From Stramenopiles sp. TOSAG23-2 (lineage: Eukaryota > Sar), in assembly GCA_900128395.1 (NCBI GenBank), contig LT649782.1, positions 1 to 13,841 of the forward strand: 13,841 nt of DNA. The letters run 5' to 3'. Below, piece after piece: positions 9,301-13,841 of this stretch. How positions within the stretch are numbered: position 1 is the first letter of the stretch; every line of letters begins with the position of its first letter. Under the pieces are notes generated by a model. The model ran no database searches. It worked only from the letters and a program-made list of their open reading frames with translations, and was not told where the DNA came from. A program made the translations under genes and the position numbers.

Positions 9301-9574
9301 GAAATTTAATGAATGGTTAAAAAAGAAGAAAGAGGCACAATCTGCACTTGCAAAACGTGAAAAAAAATTACAAAAAAAGAAAGCAAAAAAGAAACAACAA
9401 ACGTTAAAAGCGCGTACAAATAAAATTAAAGAATTCAACAAAAGAATTAAAACTAGAAAGAAGAAAATGTCAAAATCAAAAGCAAAGCCATTATCAGAAA
9501 GACCAACTTGGTCAAAAGCATGGAAAGGTACGAAAGAGGAAGAGGAAAATGGAGAGATGGAAGAAGATATTTGA
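6329..9574 (+). CDS. Large Lys-rich protein with degenerate EF-hand and C-terminal coiled coil, possibly cytoskeletal or ciliary
   Basis: I do not recognise a family for the whole 1,081-residue protein. Residues 1-115 are Gly/Asn/Ser-rich and disordered. Residues 174-215 resemble an EF-hand (KKWFGHFDKRRIGRISSDDL), with loop start Asp198 and Gly203, but positions 3 and 5 are Arg and Ile, so calcium binding is unlikely. Residues 308-385 are very basic (Lys/Arg/Ala, a QAQAQA stretch). Two further EF-like helical segments appear at about 472-500 and 550-570. About 840-852 is Asn/Lys low complexity. Residues 980-1050 form a strongly charged coiled coil. It includes EKFNEWLKKKKE near 991-1002, which resembles the F-x-x-W-L-x-x-K motif of cilium and microtubule proteins such as the CCDC34/CCDC181 and MAP9 types. 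The tail is acidic. There is no signal peptide or membrane span. The ciliary link is inference from motif style only. The first ATG follows a TA tract by seven bases. Confidence 0.83.
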   Translation: MGDTYNGNGMNGGSPWPSKNNDSVVVDDLNDSWADNVDFSNANGENGHNYIGTPKINLSNSFTKAQQNGNSGEGGNASSSTRRYHENGNGSSRTIFDVDGGGKLGGKEDGDDGIDPSMIKEEVYGVLEAIDYHKGVLWGDNGQKVINAAAKAREDERLRLQKKGKKRDSNPITDDLRLILVAAKKRGVSLKKWFGHFDKRRIGRISSDDLQKALSGLGLGLSVGTASNVQGGVDYGSSTEPGKDVPEDVVERVVNPIAMSKLVARLNDGKGSGMEGSTVPYAVLVSCGNGEVQSNRFDRLVQSGKSLPATNKKRNKKLRPVTPTQAQAQAKARVRARIRTDAQKVKKKGSKKSSKKTSAPPRAPHTKVTLPARTKRGKSNVTDTGAILVPGETGLNVQVAIQTMQRITSKAIAKREAKERSRLLKLLDDETTFEDRLVKLIQAPGPFQAILKLVEHKQKAGRTIKRKYVTIASFESIVRKLFHLRISEEDCLLILRRASAVTLDAMSNSTNGGGEEFVKIMSPREKHLVEEHGPEIALSTMRMLKYLRRLRCRKRMDYANWFDKKQIKVERSEQANKELLLNGANGDIGGLRRILSAANGLEQDSLLILDSFGIKKSAPKVKGYIVRDAMSKADLIVAMSSVQKQLLLEGTVKEEAAIMADEWIQTNDGRTKVLSTAREDAGIGPRFSAPVTPPSKRSKSKTIQEELYPDPPSEVIKSATEKLKAGKVEELLQDENFHLTIYRMLFGEYTRNMVKGGATYSNFEDFQNSRSARHKVLKSELNNWQRKKAKVGMKKKSADTQFADVNEAIAFVQDLVLNSSREFSNMTLKYNQLKELGLNRNNSNNNKNKNRNSLHSSLEQAKDIYGLASTTKDTLSKVGTVSKKEFLDVMNPVFFSLQADPKTALVAGVVLEGVEETVTKSYKALISTESGAVKLKEIGEKTMKRMQDKFVKENSWVQDYLKLFAPGTSDEDKAINTALINLNKKEAEAEEKFNEWLKKKKEAQSALAKREKKLQKKKAKKKQQTLKARTNKIKEFNKRIKTRKKKMSKSKAKPLSERPTWSKAWKGTKEEEENGEMEEDI

Positions 9575-9880
9575 TGTGGGAGAGAATACAAAAAGTTCGT
9601 TAAGAGCAGTACGCGCCAATATAAATTACTCGTGTATATAAAAATAAAAGAATACAAGAATACGAGTATATTTTGTTTTTATATATATATAATAAAAAAA
9701 TTTTTTATACGGCCTTTTCACTACGTATATATGTTGTTTTTCTAGAAACAATAAATTACGAACTTCGTACGAAAAACAGACATTCGAAATTTCTAATACA
9801 CCTTTACCTTGAATGATTAAAAAAAAACCATTTTATATATAATATTGTTATTGAAATAATAATACACGCACATATACATA
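9575..9880. other. Shared 3' region of two convergent genes
   Basis: No gene is seen in these 306 bases. They hold the 3' ends of the large plus-strand gene and the minus-strand NDUFS5 gene. An A-run followed directly by a T-run (about 9694-9706) forms a near-perfect palindrome followed by ATACGGCC. It could affect transcript ends from either side. Several AATAAA-like hexamers are present on the plus strand. Confidence 0.45.
9643..9648 (+). terminator. Possible polyadenylation signal AATAAA
   Basis: AATAAA lies about 70 bases after the stop of the large EF-hand-like gene, a sensible distance for a 3' end signal. In DNA this AT-rich the hexamer is expected often by chance, so the call is tentative. 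Confidence 0.3.
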
Positions 9881-10102
9881 TTAGTGTCCACCACCACCAA
9901 CATTATCACCTCTTTCATTCTTTTCCAATAAAATTCTGTTCATTCGTGTATATGCCTTTTTATGATGTAAGCATTCTGAATAATCTTCTCTTAATGTATA
10001 ACATTCTTTTGGACTATCAGCATTAGCCATACAGTTAACAAAATCTTGCCAAAATGGATAACACCTACCAGTACGACCTCTTGCACCAAAACCAGAGGAC
10101 AT
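9881..10102 (-). CDS. NDUFS5: NADH:ubiquinone oxidoreductase subunit NDUFS5 (15 kDa CHCH subunit of complex I)
   Basis: A small accessory subunit of mitochondrial respiratory complex I, located on the intermembrane-space side of the membrane arm. The 73-residue protein has the twin Cx9C (CHCH) arrangement: Cys14-Cys24 and Cys34-Cys44, each pair separated by nine residues, which form two disulfides through the Mia40/Erv1 import pathway; no N-terminal presequence is expected or seen. [13 protein letters not shown] and [13 protein letters not shown] are very close to the plant NDUFS5 pattern (GRCYDFWMDF, LREDYLECLHH). The first helix pair is followed by a basic RMNRILLEK segment and a Gly-rich tail ending in His. 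The length fits the shorter plant/protist form rather than the ~106-residue animal one. The divergent partner upstream is the dynein light chain gene, with no functional link. A TA tract lies about 40-60 bases upstream of the start. Confidence 0.92.
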   Translation of the reverse strand: MSSGFGARGRTGRCYPFWQDFVNCMANADSPKECYTLREDYSECLHHKKAYTRMNRILLEKNERGDNVGGGGH

Positions 10103-10318
10103 ATTATTCTTATTCTTCTTATTATTATTTATTGTAAAAATAAAATATATATATGTATATATTACTACTACTACAACTATTACACTATTTCTGTTTGTTG
10201 TATATATCTATATAATTGTTCTATTCTGTCTTTTACAATTTTATCTCTGTATATATACTGGTATATACATATATTTAAATCACTTATTTATTATTAGGAG
10301 GTGTGATGATTTATTCAT

Positions 10319-10339
10319 TTTGTTGTTGTTGTTGTTGTT
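10319..10339. repeat. TTG trinucleotide microsatellite
   Basis: About seven TTG units in a row lie in the NDUFS5/p28 divergent spacer, followed by GTTGGCCAGG. No reading frame uses it. Confidence 0.85.
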
Positions 10340-10375
10340 TGTTGGCCAGGTTTAGGTTTTGGGCACCTTGTCTCT

Positions 10376-10449
10376 GTGCTATTACCTCGTAAGAGATTTA
10401 TCATATATACCTTAAATATAGAAGCATTGAATACCCTAATTATAACTAT
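10376..10449. repeat. Direct repeat, copy 1 (without hairpin)
   Basis: The copy begins with GTGCTATTAC (10376-10385), followed by 15 unmatched bases and then a 49-base block (10401-10449) beginning TCATATATACCTTAAATA. The same two blocks recur in copy 2 at 10473-10482 and 10573-10623. The large block differs from copy 2 by a two-base indel and one substitution, so the duplication is well conserved. Confidence 0.85.
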
Positions 10450-10472
10450 CATCTTTGACATGTGGCGGCTCC

Positions 10473-10623
10473 GTGCTATTACTTATTATTATAGAGATGT
10501 AGTCTGCGTCGTCAGACTTTCGAAAGTTCTAGAGATGTCGAAAGAGTCTGACGACGCAGACTAGAGAGGGTCTCATATATACCTTAAATAAGTAGAAGCA
10601 TTGAATACCCTAATTCTAACTAT
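10473..10623. repeat. Direct repeat, copy 2 (carries the hairpin insert)
   Basis: GTGCTATTAC (10473-10482) and the 51-base block beginning at 10573 repeat copy 1, but the two blocks are separated by 90 bases here rather than 15. The additional sequence is the inverted repeat 10501-10562. TAGAGA occurs at 10492-10497 and again at 10562-10567, immediately outside or at the edge of the hairpin, which resembles a target-site duplication. Confidence 0.8.
10501..10562. repeat. Inverted repeat with 18 bp perfect stem (hairpin-forming, possible MITE or small RNA source)
   Basis: AGTCTGCGTCGTCAGACT at 10501-10518 is the exact reverse complement of 10545-10562, separated by 26 bases. Each arm is itself a smaller inverted repeat (AGTCTG and CAGACT around a six-base centre). 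The left arm runs into a perfect 12 bp palindrome, ACTTTCGAAAGT (10516-10527). The loop contains TAGAGATGT (10530-10538), the same nine bases as those just left of the hairpin (10492-10500). The arms are far less AT-rich than the spacer around them. It could be a tiny inverted-repeat insertion, a structured transcript or a binding site. Confidence 0.8.
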
Positions 10624-10994
10624 ATTAGTGTTATGTCCATGAGAGAGACAATTTGGGGTTTTAACAGAAATTCCCACAAGAGTCGTTGTAAATTTAAATA
10701 AGCTCTAATATGGAAATAGCATTACAATCGATCGTTTTATTGATCATCTTTCACGTCTTTTTAATAAAACTAATTACAATAGTACAGGTATATATATACA
10801 TATAAAGAAATATTTGAACACGAGAGAGAGATGAACACTATTACGATATAATATATAATTAGTGAAAGAGACGAAAAGAGAATTGTATTGAATCATATAA
10901 ATACAAACGCAACCAGTAGAAATATACATACATACATATATTTTATTGTTAGTATATTTTTTTTTAATATATATATATATAAAATAAAATAATA

Positions 10995-11717
10995 ATGATC
11001 CCACCAAACCCTTCGTTAGTTAAATATGAAAATCCAGTATTAGTTAGTGCAAGACCAAATAAAGGTAAAGCAGCCAAACAAAAAGGTAAATTACCACCAG
11101 TTGATTCCAAACAAGCACCAACACAAACTGAAGATATATTAAATTCCATCCTTCCACCACGTGAATGGACAGAAGATGGGCAATTGTGGGTACAATATGT
11201 ATCCAGTACACCAGCAACACGTTTGGACGTTATTAATTTACAAGAAGCTTTGGACCAACGTTTGCAACAACGTCAAGCACGTGAAACTGGTATATGCCCA
11301 ATTCGTGAAGAATTATATGCACAAACATTTGATGAATTAATCCGTCAAGTTACAATTAATTGCGCTGAACGTGGTTTATTGTTATTGCGTGTCCGCGATG
11401 AAATTCGTATGACGATTGCTGCATATCAAACATTATATGAAAGTAGTATAGCATTTGGTATGAGAAAAGCATTAATGGCAGAACAACGTAAAGCAGAGTT
11501 GGAAACTGAAATTAAAAATTTGGAAACAGAAACAAAAGATTTGGAACGTCAAGTTCAAGAATTGCGTAAAAAATGCGATGCGATCGAGAAACGTGAAGCT
11601 GATCGACGTGCATCCGATGAAGCGAAACACAAAGAAGAAGTAGAATTTCTTAAAGCAACAAATGAAAAATTAAAAAGTAGTCTTGAACAATTATTATCAA
11701 CACCAAAAGGTAAATAA
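10995..11717 (+). CDS. DNALI1: Inner-arm axonemal dynein light chain p28 (DNALI1)
   Basis: A light chain of single-headed inner-arm dyneins, which drive bending of motile cilia and flagella; the Chlamydomonas counterpart is p28/IDA4. The 240-residue length is near the family's 250-260. The N-terminus MIPPNPSLVKYENPVLVS matches the animal MIPPADSLLKYDTPVLVS pattern, which fixes the start. After a Lys-rich linker (about 24-50), the conserved core follows: ILPPREWTEDGQLWVQ, then VSSTPATRLDVINLQE, LQQRQARETGICP, then the segment INCAERGLLLLRVRDEIR and MTIAAYQTLYESSIAFGM, which is nearly invariant between animals and protists. From about 165 to 235 the chain is a Glu/Lys/Arg-rich coiled coil that would bind the dynein heavy-chain tail with actin and centrin. 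A T-run and TA tract immediately precede the gene. Its presence means the organism builds motile axonemes. Confidence 0.96.
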   Translation: MIPPNPSLVKYENPVLVSARPNKGKAAKQKGKLPPVDSKQAPTQTEDILNSILPPREWTEDGQLWVQYVSSTPATRLDVINLQEALDQRLQQRQARETGICPIREELYAQTFDELIRQVTINCAERGLLLLRVRDEIRMTIAAYQTLYESSIAFGMRKALMAEQRKAELETEIKNLETETKDLERQVQELRKKCDAIEKREADRRASDEAKHKEEVEFLKATNEKLKSSLEQLLSTPKGK

Positions 11718-12424
11718 ATTATGTATATATCATATCATACGAGACGATATTGTTATCATATTTTGTACATATTTATTTATGTATACATGATTGATAAGAA
11801 GTTGTTTTATATAATATATATATAAAATACCAAAGATGATATAATTGTTAAAAAGGCGATGGTTAATAACGTGTGTGTATCAAATTAATATGTTGTGTGT
11901 ATGATTATAATTTGATTATTGTAAAATGTAGGAATGAATGTGTGAATGATATATGCATATAATGCATATTAGATTAAAAATCATTTTACTACAAAAGTGT
12001 TGCGATTAGACATCACACTATTATACACACCACTGTCATGTACGTAATATTTTGATATGTAATAATTTTCGTCGTAAAAAAAATTTTAAAAAGCTGGTGT
12101 TAAATATATATTATATAATATATGTATAATTGTAAAAATAAAACAAAGTACACATGTTTTTTTTAAATTTATTACAATGTGGTTAAACACAACACACACA
12201 CTAAAACACTAAAAACACAAAAAGACTCCCTAAGAATATTAATCTCTCTTTTGAAACAGAGGGAACACCTTTTTTTTTTTTTACACAACTTTTACATATT
12301 CATTTTATATTTTATAAAAACATCTTTTTCTAATGATATATAATTATGATAATACCATGATACTTTATTTATTTTAATTTTATGCGAAAGACAAAGGTAG
12401 TTGGACAATGGACAAAATCGTTTA
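11718..12424. other. Shared 3' region of convergent p28 and BRK1 genes (707 bases)
   Basis: No gene is seen. The stretch is AT-rich with TA tracts soon after the p28 stop. Two clean structures stand out: an 8 bp-stem hairpin with a three-base loop at 11951-11969 (ATATGCAT, ATA, ATGCATAT) and an 18-base perfect palindrome at 12106-12123 made only of A and T. A run of 13 T lies at 12270-12282. TTTATT at 12420-12425 (AATAAA on the minus strand) overlaps the BRK1 stop, and another follows at about 12363-12368, in the right place for BRK1 polyadenylation. Confidence 0.5.
11951..11969. repeat. Short perfect hairpin in the p28 3' region
   Basis: ATATGCAT and ATGCATAT are exact reverse complements separated by ATA. 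It lies about 235 bases after the p28 stop. Its function, if any, is unknown; AT-rich DNA makes such structures fairly common. Confidence 0.6.
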
Positions 12425-12646
12425 TTAATTTACAGGACGAACCGCATACTCTAAATAACCTAATCGTTTATCTAAATATTCAATACGTTGATCTAAATTC
12501 GATAAACGTGTACTAACATCTCTATCAAATTGATTTAAAAAATCAATAGTTTTAAAAATTTGTGCTTGTATAGTTTGGTTAAATTCACTATCTACCCATT
12601 GTTGTTGTATTGCTTCCCCAGTTTCCCTGGTTATTGAAGATGACAT
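12425..12646 (-). CDS. BRK1: BRICK1 / HSPC300, small subunit of the SCAR/WAVE regulatory complex
   Basis: BRK1 is the smallest of five SCAR/WAVE complex subunits; it forms a helical bundle with WAVE and Abi and keeps the complex that activates Arp2/3 actin branching stable. The 73-residue length matches the family (about 75). QQQWVDSEFNQTI corresponds to the animal IHQDWANREYIEVI, TIDFLNQFDRDVSTRLSNL to [20 protein letters not shown], and the final RIEYLDKRLGYLEYAV to the heptad segment ending RRIEYIEARV. From about residue 25 to the end it reads as one long amphipathic helix. The initiator Met is close to the start of homology and no upstream in-frame ATG is needed. A stop TAA is followed in frame by a second TAA. 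The adjacent LRR gene is divergent and unrelated. Confidence 0.9.
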   Translation of the reverse strand: MSSSITRETGEAIQQQWVDSEFNQTIQAQIFKTIDFLNQFDRDVSTRLSNLDQRIEYLDKRLGYLEYAVRPVN

Positions 12647-13300
12647 CGTCGTAATAAAACTATTAACACATTATATTCTATCATATCCATTCTATCTTTT
12701 GGTATAGCAGATCTATCTATCATAATATTGATGTTCTATGTTTTTGATGAACATTAAAAAAAAAATAAAATACAAGTAATAATGGATGTTTATCCCCTTT
12801 TATACATGATGTTGCCCCTATCAAATTACAATGTTCTTGACAACACCACAGCACCACAGCACCAGCACCAGCACCACAGCACCTGTGCTAACCAGCTAGA
12901 CGACATAGGAAATATCAAAAAAACATTCTCAAAAACATTTCACATGTATTTATACTTAAAAGCGAGATTAGAATATGCCAGGAATACCAATATGTTTCGT
13001 AAAAATCATTCTTCATCATCATTCTAATTCATCATCATTCCAGCATTGCAGTGCCATTAGACCTCCTAAATTCAATTATTATTATTGGATGAATGAAGAA
13101 ATCTATAAATTCATGTGCTCATGTAAAAGATAATATAATAAAAGATACATAGCACCACATACATAGTTATAATATCTAGAAACAGAAAGATACTGTAAAG
13201 CGGAAGAGATACACAAACACCGAAGAAAAACGAATAGATAAGAGAAAAGAGATAGTCATATATATCGATATATATATATATTAATATCAGTATAAATACT
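12647..13300. other. Divergent intergenic region between BRK1 and the LRR gene (654 bases)
   Basis: No convincing gene is present. The region holds a cluster of ACC/AGC-type triplet repeats at about 12843-12886, ending in a near-palindrome (AGCACCTGTGCT); short CATCATT repeats near 13006-13042; and an AT tract at about 13269-13281 ahead of the LRR gene's ATG. One ORF of 81 codons (12782-13027) runs through the triplet cluster. It has no recognisable domain and lies just upstream of BRK1, so it is treated as spacer. Confidence 0.5.
12843..12886. repeat. CACCACAG/CACCAG short tandem repeat cluster
   Basis: Interleaved units of CACCACAG and CACCAG repeat about six times. The interval is locally GC-rich within AT-rich spacer and probably length-variable. 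It ends in AGCACCTGTGCT, whose outer five bases on each side are complementary. Confidence 0.8.
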
Positions 13301-13841
13301 ATGGCATCGTTAGTTACTGATGATAATCAAACAACAACAACAACGACGACGACGACGACGACAAGAAGAAGAACAACAACAACCGAAGCATCTGAAGGAA
13401 CACATTTTGAAGATTTACCTGGTATATTACAAATATGTATTGGTACTGCTACAAAACCAGGTCTCATAGCATATTTTGATGATGATATACTTGCAATGAT
13501 AAATATGTTTGCGAAAACATGTAAAAAATTTCTTGAATATGATCCCTTGCGTTGTTATTATTTTAGAGTTGTATTAACAAAAAAATATGGAGTCAATTTT
13601 GATGGCAGTAGCGTACATTTGCCTGGTAAGAACATCCATGATGAGGATTTACAAAATATAAGTGAAGCATTGAAAGCAAACAATACATTAACAGACTTGT
13701 ACCTAGATAGTAATAATATTACTGATGTACAAAGTATTGGTGAATTGTTAAAAGCAAATAATACATTAACGGAATTGTGGCTACGTAATAATAATATTAC
13801 TGATGTACAAAGTATTGGTGAAGCATTAAAAACAAACAACG
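13301..13841 (+). CDS. Leucine-rich-repeat protein, 5' part (continues beyond the window)
   Basis: The frame is open from ATG 13301 to the window end: 180 residues, C-terminus missing. Residues 11-28 are nearly all Thr with three Arg, encoded by ACA/ACG triplet repeats. Residues 36-100 may be a divergent F-box-like or other helical domain (AYFDDDILAMINMFAKTCKKFL), but this is weak. From residue 119 a regular leucine-rich array begins with a 26-residue unit: 119-144, 145-170 and a third starting at 171. Each unit carries the L-x-x-L-x-L-x-x-N-x-I pattern (LTELWLRNNNI) and an Ala/Leu helix (SIGEALKANN), like the RNase-inhibitor-type repeats abundant in protists. The role is likely protein-protein recognition; partner unknown. 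There is no signal peptide. An AT tract lies about 20-30 bases before the start. Confidence 0.85.
   Translation, partial: MASLVTDDNQTTTTTTTTTTTRRRTTTTEASEGTHFEDLPGILQICIGTATKPGLIAYFDDDILAMINMFAKTCKKFLEYDPLRCYYFRVVLTKKYGVNFDGSSVHLPGKNIHDEDLQNISEALKANNTLTDLYLDSNNITDVQSIGELLKANNTLTELWLRNNNITDVQSIGEALKTNN
13655..13841 (+). repeat. 78-base tandem repeat encoding LRR units
   Basis: Units begin at 13655, 13733 and 13811, exactly 78 bases apart, and the third is cut by the window end. Words such as ACTGATGTACAAAGTATTGG recur exactly between units 2 and 3. Identity at the DNA level, not only the protein level, points to recent unit duplication or gene conversion. Confidence 0.88.

Larger units (their letters stand above)
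10103..10994. other. Divergent intergenic region with repeats and hairpin (892 bases)
   Basis: This is the shared upstream region of NDUFS5 (minus) and the p28 dynein light chain (plus). It contains a TA tract near 10145-10163 (NDUFS5 side), a TTG microsatellite at about 10319-10339, a duplicated segment (10376-10449 and 10473-10623), an inverted repeat at 10501-10562, and a T-run followed by a TA tract at about 10955-10980, ending about 14 bases before the p28 ATG. Two ORFs that cross it (10046-10297 and 10376-10564) have spacer-like composition, and one runs straight through the hairpin; neither is called. Confidence 0.6.

Noticed and set aside
10376-10564. 62-codon ORF crossing the repeat and hairpin
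   Set aside because: It runs through both the direct repeat and the inverted repeat, so its openness reflects the repeats; its product resembles no protein.
12270-12282. Run of 13 T as an RNA polymerase III terminator
   Set aside because: No upstream A-box/B-box or tRNA-like, snRNA-like or 5S-like sequence could be found, and T-runs are common in this AT-rich spacer.
12782-13027. 81-codon ORF in the BRK1/LRR divergent spacer
   Set aside because: It passes through a CACCAG-type triplet cluster that becomes a Gln/His run, has no recognisable motif, and lies where promoters of both flanking genes are expected.
13558-13839. 93-codon reverse-strand ORF with a repeating protein
   Set aside because: It is the antisense reading of the 78-base LRR repeat; the plus-strand frame gives proper leucine-rich motifs.
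13655-13841. Regular 78-base repeats as a possible CRISPR-like array
   Set aside because: The units are contiguous and coding with no unique spacers; they are LRR codons in a eukaryotic gene.

Overview
The window is nuclear DNA from a unicellular eukaryote. It is strongly AT-rich, the genes sit on both strands with separate 5' and 3' regions and no operons, and every recognisable product is eukaryotic (axonemal dynein light chain, SCAR/WAVE subunit, complex I accessory subunit, Golgi GT31 glycosyltransferase). All eight genes read through as single uninterrupted frames, including one of 1,081 codons, so the locus looks intron-free. The combination of a motile-cilium dynein light chain, a SCAR/WAVE actin subunit and a plant/protist-like NDUFS5 fits a free-living flagellate or amoeboflagellate. 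I cannot name the lineage from this sequence.

Layout, left to right: a mitochondrial long-chain acyl-CoA dehydrogenase (398-1675, +); a type II membrane GT31 glycosyltransferase (2211-3443, +); a basic, coiled-coil, Asn-rich protein of unknown function (3762-5078, -); a 1.25 kb divergent spacer holding a 231 bp segment bounded by perfect 11 bp inverted repeats (5360-5590); a large Lys-rich protein with a degenerate EF-hand and a C-terminal coiled coil (6329-9574, +); complex I subunit NDUFS5 (9881-10102, -); an 892 bp divergent spacer with a duplicated segment, one copy of which carries an 18 bp-stem hairpin (10501-10562); the inner-arm dynein light chain p28/DNALI1 (10995-11717, +); the SCAR/WAVE subunit BRK1 (12425-12646, -); and the start of a leucine-rich-repeat protein that runs off the window end (13301-13841, +).

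The genes do not form one pathway. Two are mitochondrial (fatty-acid oxidation and complex I), one is axonemal, one drives Arp2/3 actin assembly, one is secretory-pathway glycosylation, and three are lineage-specific or poorly recognised. Most starts are preceded within a few tens of bases by a pure or nearly pure TA tract, which may be a shared core-promoter or nucleosome-free feature. The least explained material is the two small inverted-repeat structures in the divergent spacers (5360-5590 and 10473-10623). Both look like miniature mobile or RNA-forming elements, but neither could be classified.
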